NCBI RefSeq assembly: GCF_037392515.1
Contig: NC_090288.1
Span: forward strand, 56,653,673 to 56,717,672
Direction of reading: 5' to 3'
Source: Haliotis asinina
Lineage: Eukaryota > Mollusca > Gastropoda > Lepetellida > Haliotidae
DNA length: 64,000 bases
Under the pieces are notes generated by a model that worked only from the letters and a program-made list of their open reading frames with translations, did not search any database and was not told the DNA's origin. Shown here in pieces: positions 1 to 11,740 of the stretch. Each line of letters starts with the position of its first letter. Within the stretch, counting starts at the first letter, position 1. The position numbers and the translations under genes are program-made.

Positions 1-427
1 GAGTGGCTTTAAAAAGAGCTGACGTCATCGTTCCCTTTGTGTCGAAAGCAATACTTCAGAAGCTCCATCCATTGTTCACATTTCACGTCTGAAGAACGTT
101 ACATGACATTGCACAAAAGTCAGTCTTATCAGGACCTCGGCGCTTTTTTAAGGTTTGTTCGATACATACTAATTTACGCATGCTTGGTCGAAATGATGTC
201 TGATGCAGCCCTGTATTTGGGCGGAACGCTTCACCTTTCCACCCTGTTGGTTAGGATGAAAATATCTTCTCCCGGACATATGGTGACGAGGCAATTTGAT
301 AGCCATTCAGAAATGTAGCATTCTCACGGTGTTTTGAAATTAGATACCGTATGATTGTAGACAAATCTATGTCACACTTCTAAGGCCTAGTTCGAATGTG
401 ATACTTTCCTTGACAAATCACAAATTA
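1..427. other. Unrecognised sequence at left edge
   Basis: I see no recognisable gene. A 93-codon open frame starts at 37 on the + strand, but its product matches no family I know and its length is unremarkable for chance. Confidence 0.5.
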
Positions 428-549
428 CCCAGATTGATTTTCATGCTGTTGATCACAAGATTATCTGGTTCAGACTCAATAATTTACAGACTGTTGCCAT
501 ATAGCTCTAATATTGCTGAATACGACATAAAAATAAACTCACTCACCTA
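428..549 (+). repeat. Family B retroposon fragment
   Basis: This is the 3' part of a dispersed repeat here called family B. It holds the diagnostic 'gctgttgatcac' and 'gattatctggttcagactc' blocks, then 'aatattgctgaatacgac' and a short ACTCACTCAC tail at 536-548. Orientation is + because the tail is at the right. The 5' part is missing. The same blocks recur at 5176, 7999, 24975, 26741, 33463 and 50207. Confidence 0.75.
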
Positions 550-1700
550 ACGTATCGTTTTGTTAAATGAAGTATTTAGATCCCGTAGATAAGGAGACGC
601 TCCTATTCCACTTTGTCCATTGAAGGTTAATTGGCAAAGCTGTGTCTCATAGTGGTGTCCATAAGGCTTCTCTTGTTTCACCAATGAAATAAATGGGACA
701 TTCATAGAAAATTTGAACGAATGTAACGTGGGCCTTCGGAATGAGATTGGCCTTACCTTCAGGTTCTAATCTTGCACAAAGGTCGAGGACTGAGCATTTT
801 TTCAATTCATATTTTTGTACCGACTGATTTTTGTACCGACTGATTGTGTGAAGAATATTGTACGTAAATTTTATTGATGTATTACTTATACCATATTATC
901 GTAATGGGCAAGCATGCCTTTGTCACCAGCTTCATGACACGACACATTGCAATTCGGAATGGACTGTATAATACATCTGTTCCATCTTACTAAAGAGTGA
1001 TTACACAGCGTCCTCTCAAACAGAGGCATGTGAGACTTATCCTAAACTCTTCTCTCATTCAGGACGTTCAGAGGAACCGACTTACTGATTGGTAAAGTGA
1101 CTACAACACATATATCACAGAGTTCCGTCGGACATATTCTCAATAAATACTGTCAGAAACAGAGAGGTAATGATGAATCATGATTCAAACTACATAGCTT
1201 GGTTAATTAATTAAGGCAAACACTGCCCCAACCCTAATATAAAATGCCACAAGTGGAAACAGGAGTGACAATTGTCATCACTTGCTCATTCATCAATAGT
1301 GTGATTTGATTAACTCTGCTCAACTGCAATCGTTAGGTTGACCATTAAGGTGTCAAAATGCCTATTGTGGCCAAGACCAATCGCCTGTAACATACAGCGT
1401 ACAACCAACTCATAATTATGAATTCCGACTGGTGTTTCATCCTCAGCGGTTTTGATGGGCCCGCCATGAATTTGCATCAAGGTTTACACAGAATAACATT
1501 TGGCTTATGGTTTCTCTGTGATCGTATCTTTTGATCACCAAGCAAGACTAGTCGCACCTTTCATTGGCAGTGGTGTCAAACAGACATTTATGAATTAATA
1601 CCCGAAGAAAGAAAGCGCACAATACTGCATATACAATACATTCTTCCTACAACACAGAGGGCCTTCTGATTTTCACTGTAATTGCTTGATTCATGTAGGA
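550..1700. other. AT-rich sequence without recognisable feature
   Basis: Only short random open frames are present. No repeat family or motif was recognised. Confidence 0.5.
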
Positions 1701-1705
1701 ACACG

Positions 1706-1915
1706 AGCGGCCTAGTGGTCAAAATCACCGAAAGTCGCGCTTCAAAAGTATGAGGTCGTGAGTACGAATTTCATTATGTTCCTGATGTTATTATGTTTCC
1801 GGGTTTGCAATCCACGTGTCCGGTGACGTTGGGTTTTCCCAACTGTAAACACCTTGTTACTGGTGTTTTTTCCCAAGTGTAAACACCTCGTTACAGGTGG
1901 TTTTTCACCGCTTCA
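1706..1915 (+). repeat. tRNA-headed SINE with tandem 3' body
   Basis: The segment opens with a tRNA-like head: an A-box-like 'gcggcctagtggtcaaaa' near 1709 and a decayed B-box-like 'gagtacgaatttc' near 1759. The body ends in two adjacent copies of a ~33-bp unit (about 1837-1870 and 1871-1905), each with 'tgtaaacacc' and 'gttac'. It is a SINE family distinct from family A. It is too diverged and lacks a foldable cloverleaf, so it is not a tRNA gene. Confidence 0.6.
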
Positions 1916-1984
1916 AAGTGAAACGCAACTCAAAGACTATTCAAAGCCATATGAAACCAACGCTTTTGCATAATGCATTATGTA

Positions 1985-2050
1985 TGTATAACGTGTGTTA
2001 GTCACGATGTGGCTGAAATACTGCCAATATGATTTAAAATTTATTTACTC
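1985..2050 (+). repeat. Family C retroposon 3'-end scrap
   Basis: A short remnant of the family C end ('gtcacgatgtggctgaaata', then 'ctgccaatatgatttaaaat', then 'tttactc'). The same end occurs in RC form at 10855, 23461, 32402 and 35212. Confidence 0.6.
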
Positions 2051-2249
2051 TCTAAATTTAATCAAACTCTTTCACTTCATTTCATAGTAAGGCATGATTT
2101 GGTAATAAATAGAGGTCACTAACCAACAAAACACTTACAATGTCCATGAAAAACCTCTGCTAAAAGAAGAGACGAGTGTACACTTCCGACTTTACCATTA
2201 GTAAATGTGTATGAATCCCTATAAAAAGTGGTGCACCCTGATATAAATG

Positions 2250-2408
2250 TTGAGTGAATGAGTGAGTTTGGTTTTAGCAATATTCCAGCATTATCACGGC
2301 GGGAGACACCAGAAATGGGCTTCACACATTGTACCCATGTGGGGAATCGAACCCGGGACTTTGGCGTGACGTGCAAACGCTGTAACCTCTAGGCTACTCC
2401 ACCGCCCT
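2250..2408 (-). repeat. Family A SINE, near full length
   Basis: On the minus strand a tRNA-like head lies at the right end: an A-box-like 'tagcctagaggttacagcg' and a B-box-like 'cccgggttcgattcc'. It is followed by the family body ('agcaatattccagcattatc' on +) and an ACTCA-type tail at 2250-2265. Well-preserved copy. This family is the most abundant dispersed repeat in the window. Confidence 0.85.
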
Positions 2409-3388
2409 CGATGTAAATGTTGGTGTGATAAAAATGGGCTTATTGTCATAAAGGTAATCGCTGACTTGAGATAGCCAGCATGTCCGTTTTCTCTGTATCA
2501 GTGCCTGTCTCAGTAAACATTCACTGAGTTACTTTCACTTGTGTATATTTTATTCTGTATTAAGATGCAGCTAAGATGTTACAAAACTGCACCACGACAT
2601 ACGATTACGAAATATCGTTGATGAGCTACTGATGAAACCAAAGTTGCGTTTCCCATCGAAATTAGTCCATACGCTGTACTTTTGACGCCGTCCACATTAA
2701 ACACACATTAGGCGCCGATGACGTCGTCGGTACCGAATAAGTGTTCCTTTGTAGTTATTTCATTTGAAATAAGAGTTATACGGTTTCCTTGATTTAGTCT
2801 CTAAATTAGGTCATCAGACCAATGTAGTACCCAGACCAAGTTGGAATTCTCCCCCTGTTAGACACTAGCTTAAAGTCAAATTACATTTGTGACGTCATTT
2901 TATTTTCTGCTCGCTCTGTTACTTATCAGGAATGGAGCGATGCGTACCAGTTTCAATAAAAGACTTCATTTTGACATTAATTTTAATAATAGAAATATTC
3001 CCAATGCCTTAAATGTAATTTTGATTAGAGCAATATCCTTGTAACTCTCCATTCCTTAAAAATAGTATGCCCCTGGACCCTCCGGGATCTCTGTTCAACT
3101 GTTTTCAAGGAATAGAGAGTTACATTATCCTCTACATAATATATTTGTGATTCTAAAGTATCGGTTCTAAAAGACTATTGACACATTGCAATGGACTTTT
3201 GTTTGTTGTTTAGTGCTGTTCCAGCTGTAAATAATCTGGATTAAACAACAATGTCATCACCAGCATGGACATCGAACTATGTATTAGGAATATGTGGACA
3301 TGTTGTCAACCAATAATGTATAACGTTGCGTCATGGGTTTTGTGCAATGGCCTGCATTCACATGAATAAAGAAAGAACTGAACTGGGT
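2409..3388. other. AT-rich sequence without recognisable feature
   Basis: No gene, RNA or known repeat was seen in this stretch. Confidence 0.5.
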
Positions 3389-3446
3389 GGAAGTCGGGGA
3401 GCCTGACCACTCGAGGCCTTAAGTCGATTCTTACAATAAGCAGGTT
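3389..3446 (-). repeat. Family B retroposon scrap
   Basis: Contains the family B block 'gagcctgaccactcgaggcc', then a decayed 'gtcgattcttacaataagca', the counterpart of the well-preserved block at 50365-50405. Only ~58 bp remain. Confidence 0.55.
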
Positions 3447-4879
3447 TGTCAAGAACTATACCTTACCAGGATCTTGGTTGGGAGATACGAATGACACTAT
3501 TGCGCGTACCGGTGTTCACCACAAACTTTCAGATGGGGCCCGAATCCTCAGTTCTGTTCACCAACATTAAGATGACACGTGATATAACTGGTTTAAACCC
3601 CAGTATACACGGTATTTTCCGACTATGATTTCATAAAAAAATATCATTATTATGATACAAAATTGAATTGGAAACACATGCTGATGTAATAATATCGTGA
3701 ACGCCGTTTATCCAGTTTCAGTGAATTGGAAACAGACCTTTGACGTTTACAAAATGAAGCCAACACTACGTTTTAGGCTCTGATAATGGTTCTGCCAACG
3801 ATCTACATTCATTTCAATTTTATGTGATCACTATTATATCAAGGAGAGTGGGGTATCGCAGAGTGGGAGATTCCTCAGACGAAAGACACCAACCCTTCAT
3901 CAGATGATCGAGTGATCTTTTTTCCCAAAACGTCGGGCATCAACTAACGTACTTTCAAGTCTTTGGTTTGGTTTTGAACATCACACTCAAAGGTATACCT
4001 GAACAAATTGTCCCAACGATTGTCTAACACGAAGACCAATTTATATGATACTTCAGGCTAGTGTAATTTTTCTGTGATCATCTGTTGGTTCATTCCATCA
4101 ACTGGTGCAATTACTGTTCCTTTGTCTATACATCAAACGCGCCCCTTGATCTGTCTGAACTGAGCGACAGGAGACAGACAATGGTGTCTGTTCAAAGAGT
4201 AAGACAAACTTGTTCAGTTGTTGAATACAACAACTCTAGTCACATCTAAAGGAAAAGAGTGTCTCCAAGACCAGAAGGAAAACCTGTACGAAGTCGCTGC
4301 GAATTCAGGAAAACCGTTCAGTTTTTTTTAAAACAAAACATTCAATTATGAACAGATATTGATTACAATACTCAGTCTTCTGAATCTTACATGAAAGAAA
4401 GTTTTAAAAAAGTAATTAAATCGGAAAGATTGTGCAAAACGAATGTGTTTTCGCCAAAACAAACACCAGCCACGGTTGTGACTGAAAGCATCGTTAAAAA
4501 AATACTCACGATGGAAAATGCAAGCCGTGGAACCTCCTGTGGGAGTTCGATTGATCCTAAGAATGGATTAACTGATATTGACGCCATTAGAGGATTGTGA
4601 TAGAAGGTGAGATATATACATGCCATCCCGGGGAAACAGTTGTTGACAGGCGTGTGTGTAAGTGATGTTACAGTATCATGCTATGTTGTTATCGCAGCCA
4701 TCTGACGCGATGTTTGTTAATGATACCATGGTTGCTATTACACCTGCGGTCACACCTACAACCTGTATTGAAAAGCAAACTTTGGGGCGTGCTAAAATCT
4801 GATTGCTTGAGAAACGATGCTTAGAACCAGGGGGAATGTTTGTTAAAGGCGAAGTCCGTTTTATGTTTCCGTTGACAGT
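3447..4879. other. Unrecognised sequence with one weak exon candidate
   Basis: Most of this stretch shows nothing recognisable. A 69-codon open frame at 4391-4600 (+) is rich in Lys, Thr and Ser, and is followed by 'aaggtgagat' at 4606, which resembles a splice donor. No domain is recognised, so I do not call a gene. Confidence 0.35.
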
Positions 4880-5005
4880 ATAAGTGAGCGAATGAATACC
4901 TTTAATTTTACGGCGTGATTAGTAATATGAAATCCGGGGACACCAGAAGAGTGTTTCATACATTGTACCCACGTGAGGAATCACGAGCCAACGCCTTAAT
5001 CACAA
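4880..5005 (-). repeat. Family A SINE, degenerate
   Basis: Diverged copy: tail-like 'aagtgagcgaatga', body 'cggggacaccagaagagtgt', then 'cattgtacccacgtgaggaa'. The tRNA-like head is largely eroded. Confidence 0.65.
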
Positions 5006-5175
5006 GTGTGAGTGAGTTAGAATTTACGAGAGCGAGAGAGGTAGAGAGAACTATTTTGTACCGAAAGACCTAAGAACACACGCAGCTATATTTTATATCA
5101 TTATGTTACATTTCATAATAGGTCTCCCTCCGATCCTCGCTATTAGGCATGAGCACTGTCCATCCTCATTCTGCT

Positions 5176-5452
5176 AGTGACCCGTGAAGGTCAGGGGTAG
5201 AATAGGCCTTCAGCAACCCACGCTTGCCTTAAAATGGCGACTATGCTTGTCGTAAGAGGCGACTAACGGGATCGGGTGGTCAGGGTTGCTGACTTGGCTG
5301 ACACATGTCATCGATTCCCAATTGCGCAGGTTGATGCTCATGGTGTTGATCACTGGATTGTCTGGTCCAGACTCGTCTGGACCACCACCATGTAGCTGGA
5401 ATATTACTGAGTGCGGCGTAAAACTAAAGTCACTCGCTCACTCACTCATTCT
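5176..5452 (+). repeat. Family B retroposon, full-length copy
   Basis: The best-preserved + strand family B copy. It begins 'ggtcaggggtagaataggcc', passes through 'gtcgtaagaggcgactaacg' and 'gacacatgtcatcgattccc', and ends 'gtgcggcgtaaaactaaagt' with a CACTCGCTCACTCACTC tail. No tRNA-like A or B box is obvious. It may be a LINE 3' end or a SINE with a non-tRNA head. Confidence 0.8.
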
Positions 5453-6379
5453 GTTAGTATCCTTTCCCCTCTTAAAACACAGGTGTTTGAATACAACATT
5501 TCAATACCCGTATGATACAAATTTGATAATTATCTTCAGGTTAGTTCAGACTGTATTGATAATACCAGGGGAGCTGATTCATGTCGTTGGGGAAAGTCCT
5601 CAGTTCGTCTATAGACTGTACTATAAATGCTACTTCTCTCACAACTGACCAGAACGTATAATTTAGAAGACTATATATGTCTGACTTAGGAACTGTGTTT
5701 CAGTGTCATGTCACGTCATACGTGGTGTATTTAATGCCCAGACCTCTGTTTGTATCAGGAAGACTTAGATAACAGAGTCCATGCAATTTTCTGATGTGCC
5801 GCTTTAAATGAGTATTCGAAGTTTTTCACATACTGATCCTCAGACTAGCGCCTTCTTTTCCAAATGAATTTCCGAACATCGGTACAGTTTTCATCCAGTA
5901 GTGTGTGATTTGACCCCGAAAACCCTGACCGTGCACAGATGCAAGAAAATTATCGGGAAAAATGGTCTACAGTGATTTATCGATCTGCCTGAAAAACGTC
6001 AAGATTCATAATGACACCCCATACATGTAGGAGCCTCCCACAGTGTGCATGTGCTTCCCATGCTACGATCCTCGATGAGTTTTTTGTCTACCATACTTCA
6101 AAGTTCAGGTTCTCCTACTTGTTTTGAAGAGTATAGAATGGGAGATATTCTGAGTGAGGAATTGCTTGTGTTTCTTTAAGCTACATCATCAATATTGCAG
6201 ATATTCGCAGCTAGAAAAATCATATATAATTTGAAGACGAATTATAATATGAAGGGATGACAAAGATCATTGAGTCCATTTTCACAGTTAACAATTCACA
6301 GGTGACATTTAGAATAAAAAGGGGGAAAGCCTGACATACAATTTAATTTTCTTGAGACATGCTTCAATTAAATCAGATC
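5453..6379. other. Unrecognised sequence
   Basis: No gene or repeat family recognised. Confidence 0.5.
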
Positions 6380-6556
6380 TGGTAGGGTACCATAGCGTTT
6401 TAAGCGTTTGCTCGTCACGATGAAGACCCGGTTCGAGTTTCCAGATGGGTACAATGTACGGAATCCGTTTCTGGTATCAACCTCCGTGAAATTGCTACAA
6501 TGTTGCTAAATGCGGCAAAAACATAACAATAAAACTACAACCACTCACTCGTTGAG
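6380..6556 (+). repeat. Family A SINE
   Basis: The head reads 'tagcgttttaagcgtttgct' and then 'gacccggttcgagtttcc' (B box). The body has 'aaattgctacaatgttgcta' and 'gcggcaaaaac', and the tail is 'cactcactcg'. Moderately diverged. Confidence 0.8.
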
Positions 6557-6768
6557 CGAATAAACACGATGGAATTACCAGCTTTACCTGTGCCCGAGAA
6601 ATATCATGACAGCATGAATCGCACCATTGTAAGTGCGGGTTGATGTAGGTTCTTGTTTCTATGTACGCTACTGAACACTAAACCAGTCAGTGAAACGTTA
6701 GTTCAGTCCACCTTTAAGGTAGTGTGAAGAATAATCGACACTCTTCTCATCCAATATATACAGTGAAA

Positions 6769-6773
<5 letters not shown>

Positions 6774-6838
<65 letters not shown>
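6774..6838. repeat. (GT)n microsatellite
   Basis: About 65 bp of uninterrupted GT/TG dinucleotide. The His-Thr-rich reading frame that crosses it on the minus strand is an artefact of the repeat. Confidence 0.98.
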
Positions 6839-6840
<2 letters not shown>

Positions 6841-7998
6841 AAAAAGGCACATAAATATATACTGTATTAAATCTTCCAAAGTATTAATCATCTCTTCCAA
6901 TGTTACTTTTTTTCAGCGTATCTGATATCAAACGACACAAGAGGTTCTATTTATCATCCAAAATCATGCATGCATCCAGCAGCTGTGGGTTGTAAACTGC
7001 ATTAAGCAGTGTCAGAGATAAGTGATGTCATTAAGATATGACTTCATGGTGAGCATTGTCTGTAGGACAATATCGTCTTAGAAGTTCTTTCGTTAAAACA
7101 TTTCGAAACAAATTACATCTACCAACAATGTACACGAATTAACAGTTTATTGAACGTCCTGGCTGTTCATCCTGGGATTTCTTTAGTTCATTTCATTAGA
7201 AGGTTTGCGTCAGGTTGTTTCCTCATTCATTTTATCAGTCAGCAAGTTTGCACCACTATTCATTTGTTCCTAATTTCTTTTTCTAACGATAACAGCAACT
7301 GTTTTATTTTCATGTTATAGTTCCATACAGATCAAAGCTTTTAAAGGGGCAATTCCTTATTCTATACTGAACTGCAAATTTCGATTTCATGATTACGTTG
7401 TCTATGTAAAACCTTGCACATAAAATCAGTTGCGTTTCTTTTACTGTCATTTTCATGTTTAAGCCAGAAACAATTTCGTTCGCCAACAGCGCCATCATCG
7501 TCTGTCATTTTAGGCAACAGATAGGTCATGCTACTATAGAATCACGGCAAATTACAATGCCAGTGGGTATTATATGTGTCTGTGGATTGTGAGAGCATTA
7601 GGACCCTCATTTGGGACAGAAATGTCTGCATTAGCACATGAATCAATAGACACGTATTCGGAAAGAACATACTCTCTGAACTATCTGAACTTTCTCTGAG
7701 AGGGGTATGTATGTGGGTCACGGTGAGTGGGTTGTAATTTTCATTCTGCTCTATGTATCTTCATGATATTTTAATGTTAAAGTTCAATGTGACGGATGTT
7801 ATGCTTACAGTACTTGGATCTGAACTCACACTCAGATGTCAAAGATTTGACCCTGAATCACACGTTTCCCCAGCTATAACAGCACATTAGATCATTATTT
7901 CTACCAGTGAGAAATGGAAAGCGTTACAAGTGAGTGAGTGACCATCTGTTTGTGCCTCATCAACATGAATGCAAGTTGTGTCTGTCTCTGCTTACAGA
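6839..7998. other. Unrecognised sequence
   Basis: No gene or RNA recognised. A short 'aagtgagtgagtga' at 7929-7942 looks like an isolated retroposon tail upstream of the family B copy. Confidence 0.45.
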
Positions 7999-8175
7999 TG
8001 TATGGCGGCGTTCTATACATGATCAAGTCTGGACCAGACAGTCAGGTGATCAACAACATGAGCATCGATCTACGCAAATGAGATACAATGGCACGTGGAA
8101 ACCAAGTCAGCGATCCTAACCAAGGGATCGAGTGAGTCGCCTGTTACGACTAGCGTCGGTTGCTTATGACCAGTT
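7999..8175 (-). repeat. Family B retroposon, partial
   Basis: Carries 'gtctggaccagacagtcagg', 'tgatcaacaacatgagcatc', 'gatctacgcaaatgagatac' and 'gagtcgcctgttacgactag', in order. Orientation is minus, as in the 50207 copy. Confidence 0.75.
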
Positions 8176-8719
8176 CACAGGTGGCTCGCAGCAAAAACAA
8201 GTCATTCATGAGTCAAATATAACTACAAAATGTGCATAACTTTGGTACACACAAAAATAGATCTGATTATATTAACAACGATTTGGAAACACTGCATGGC
8301 TTATCCTTCTCGTATATGGTTTGACATACTGTAACACCCCCTTAACATCAGTCAGCGCGGTATTTGATCCTGACAAGGCAAACTGTTTCCACCGTTTCTA
8401 TCGTATTTGATAAACCGAGATGAAAGGGGCTTTGAAAACACACACATGCCATTGAGAACTTTATTTCACGTTTTAAGATACAAATCGAAATTCTATCTGT
8501 AATGCCTATTTTGTTGGTTTTATCCTACGTGGAATTAGCAATAAAACATGTTGTAATAGGTTTTCTTGGTAGTTATCGGGTCTGTTTTCATCGGCGATGG
8601 TAATAAGGACACAGCATTAGCTTGTTTCTTATGGAAATTGTTGTTCTTCTATCCAGATAATTCGTTTCCTTCTTATACAGAAGAGGATAATTCTTGGTTG
8701 GCAATTTCAGAATTGCTCT

Positions 8720-9010
8720 ATCAAGAGAATATTTAGTTTAGGGCCTGTTCTGCTTCGAGTGACAGTTACGTATAGTATTACGTTATTGGAGGAAGGGCAG
8801 GCTCCTTCTGAACCTTTCATCTCCGAGTTGCCGTCTTCTGAAGAGGTGCGTCGTGCTCTGGGCGTATTATGTTGTGTTGATAGAGCCAGCCATTCGACAT
8901 GTCTTTCTTATGTATGTTGAGTTACGTGACTTTGAAGATTGAAAACTACGTCGTTCGTCTTCTTCTCTGTCTCTTGTTAAATTCTCCCCGCGCCTGGTAG
9001 GGTTCTAGGT
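8720..9010 (+). pseudogene. Possible decayed retroelement coding fragment
   Basis: One + frame stays open from about 8772 to 8920 without a start codon. It encodes an acidic, coding-like stretch including 'PFISELPSSEEVRRALG'. A neighbouring frame then gives a Ser/Arg-rich run ('LRRSSSSLSLVKFSPRLVG'). The composition resembles the N-terminal coding region of a retrotransposon, but no diagnostic motif is present. This call is inference only. Confidence 0.25.
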
Positions 9011-9941
9011 TTACCGCAATTGTCATTAACTCTCAGTCCTACACTTTAAAATGACAGGAAGCTTTTACTAAAGTGTAGTATGTCAGGCGGTAAAACCCAA
9101 TCTGCTGTACTTTTAAGAACTGTCCATTATGGCGGTATAAAACTGTCATAAAGTAATTCGATATCATTCAGATATCCACGTCTCTGTCCCTATACCGGCT
9201 GGCTGATCCCTCGACTTAGACACTACGGTGTGGACAGTGTGTGAGGAGCCATCAAGTTAGACGAGCAACCCTTCTTGGCGTTATTTAATGATGAGACCTC
9301 TAGATTTCACATGAACAGCAAACAACTGGGTTCAGATCTCATTCTCTTCTTCGCATAGACTAGCTGTTTAATGCCTTTGCTACTCTCTTTTTTATTGAAG
9401 ACCTCAGCAATACTCCAGATATACGACGTCGCTCTGTAAATAATATGGACTTCACAATACAGTGATTGGCATTCGAAACATCGATTCACCCGATTAAGAG
9501 ACGATGACACGCATCAGCCGAGTTAGCGGGACTGATCCCCGATCCCATGAGTCGCTTCTTACAACATGCATGTCATGTGTTGCTGGCCAAATCTGATCTG
9601 GGATTTCATGGGGGTCTATTTATTGGCCATACATACTGAGTACCATGCTCTTGGTTACAGTCAGTGTGTGTATGTGAACCAGCTTGTTACAAGGGTGACA
9701 AACAAAATATCTGTCACATATGTCTGTTGATAATAACAAATGCATTATGACGACATTTTATTTATCAATGTGATGGAAGGATTGTCGGTATTAACTAAAG
9801 GTCACCAATTCAATCGCACCCGCAGACTTTCAGGACTCAGAGTTCGGGTATTGCGTAGACAATCCAAGGCACTTACATAACCATTGCGAATCTGTTTTTC
9901 CGAACTTAAGAATATTCTACAGGCACGCCTAAGAAACTGGA
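9011..9941. other. Unrecognised sequence
   Basis: No gene or repeat family recognised. Confidence 0.45.
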
Positions 9942-10105
9942 CAATGAGTGAGTAAATGAGTATGGTTTTACACCGCTGTTTGCAACATTCCAGCAAAATC
10001 ACGGCGGGTACACTAGAGATGGGTTTCCAACATTGTACCGTTGTCAGGAATCGAGCCCGTGTCTTCAGCGTGACGAGTTGCTGCATTTACCATTTATTTA
10101 CCCCA
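9942..10105 (-). repeat. Family A SINE
   Basis: The tail 'aatgagtgagtaaatgagt' is at left. The body has 'acattccagcaaaatcacgg' and 'gagatgggtttccaacattg'. The head remnant is 'aggaatcgagcccgtgtctt' (B box on the minus strand). Diverged at the A-box end. Confidence 0.8.
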
Positions 10106-10854
10106 TGCTCCTCAAGAGTGAAGAGCGGAGCAATTGACAACTGTGGCCCGGCGAACGAGCATCGGAAATAATTCCACAGACACCATTAGCCAAGACGTGG
10201 AACAGTCAGCCATGTACGTTGGATGAGGACGTCTCATCCTCCCGGCAGGGGTACTACAAAGGGCCGATAATCCATCCACAAGCTTGGCAAATTAGTCCAA
10301 TCACCAGGCTCCAGATGACGGAAATACAAAATGGTGAAGTGAGGCTCGTTTGCTACTTGAATGGTCCATGTTATCATGTTAATAATACAGCCGGTAGTCA
10401 AAAGGGGTCGTTTCCCCCTCCAGCCAAGCCAACCCTCAACACCGTCGATTCTTTCCACATCTTCTGATAGCATGAAAACAAGAATCAAGCGGAGGATGGG
10501 TGTTCATTTCATCAGGCGACGTTCTCGACATACCAATGAAGGCATGTATTACAAGCGAATGGTCGTTAGGGAAATCATAGAGTGTCTTTTTATGTGTCAC
10601 ACATTTCCGCATGGAGATGCGATGATCTGGCTACTTCAACTCTCCCAGCTTCCCCGTCTTCCCCACGTGAATGTACGTTGGTGCTTGTAGCTGTTCAGGA
10701 GATTGTTATCTGGACTTACGTTGTGTGAAAAATAGTTTTATGGAAGACATTTTGTTTCTTGGTTTACAAGGCAGGATATGGGATCATGGGTTTACTGAAG
10801 TAGCTAACGTTTAAGACTTGATCATTCAGGCATTTCTCTCTCATACAATGATGT
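10106..10854. other. Unrecognised, slightly GC-richer segment
   Basis: The part at 10150-10690 is GC-richer than its flanks and has overlapping open frames on both strands (82-109 codons). None of the products resembles a known family. It could contain an exon, but no convincing splice signals were found. Confidence 0.3.
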
Positions 10855-11120
10855 AACTTAGTGGGTTGAAATTTAAGACATATCCGCAGTATTTCAGCCA
10901 CATCGTGACTGCGAAGACTTTATGTTAATATAAACAATCTCGAACTATATGAATAGATGTCAACAAAGGACAGTGAAATGGCTAGAATATCACACACGTA
11001 GACTTAAGACTAGAAAGTAATTATAAAATGATATGTTCTAAATATAAACTGGCTATACAATTGCCGACAACTGAAGGTAGATCACCACACGAGGGACTTG
11101 AGGTACCTTTCTGCGTTAAG
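10855..11120 (-). repeat. Family C retroposon 3' end
   Basis: Shares ordered blocks with the copies at 23461 and 35212: 'cagccacatcgtgactgcga', 'aaggacagtgaaatggctag', 'gccgacaactgaaggtagat' and 'caccacacgagggacttgag'. The tail side is at the left, so the element is on the minus strand. Confidence 0.75.
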
Positions 11121-11547
11121 TAAAACGCACTCGCTTCACGGATGGTTCGAACATATTTTAATGATTAAATGGTATGTCTCGATTCACAGCAATGGTTTGG
11201 GAAGTATGCTTTCCCACCAACTACGATATTAAACAGGTAAAATATAGCTAAAACAGAACATGTAATCTATTCATGAACTAAATGGCACAGATAACATGCA
11301 CGCCAATATAGAACACAGGTAGAGTCACTACAGCTGAAGTGATGTACGTAATATCCACGATGATTAAACTATGTCACACTTAAGTTTATGTATACGTCGA
11401 CATAGGCATATTTCTGACTGCATACAACAAATGTTACACGTATATATACACAGATTAAAATAGAAATGTAATACCCAAACGATGACTGCTGCAAATAACT
11501 TCCTGCCATCCAGAATTTATTGGATATTACAAACACACATGTATATA

Positions 11548-11572
11548 TAGTCTGGTTCATAATTATTGAGAA
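11548..11572 (+). repeat. Left terminal inverted repeat of Tc1-like element
   Basis: Begins 'TAGTCTGGTTCATAATT'. The reverse complement of 12820-12844 begins 'CAGTATGGTTCAAAATT'. Three mismatches in 25. Transposase binding and cleavage site by family analogy. Confidence 0.9.
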
Positions 11573-11740
11573 TTTTTCATCTTACTTTGAGCTATCCTAG
11601 CACCTCAACTGATTCACTGATGCTTAAAACTAAGTAATGGTATAAGGGAGGTAACTCATCTTGGCCTACTGAGTATAGTACAATTAGAGTTACCTCCCCT
11701 GAATTTGTAGCAGACGTCATTTTCCTCAGCACTGTCAACA

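Noticed and set aside
5286..5648. 120-codon open frame on +
   Set aside because: Lies mostly within a full-length family B retroposon.
6703..6900. His-Thr repeat protein on the minus strand
   Set aside because: Produced by the (GT)n microsatellite.
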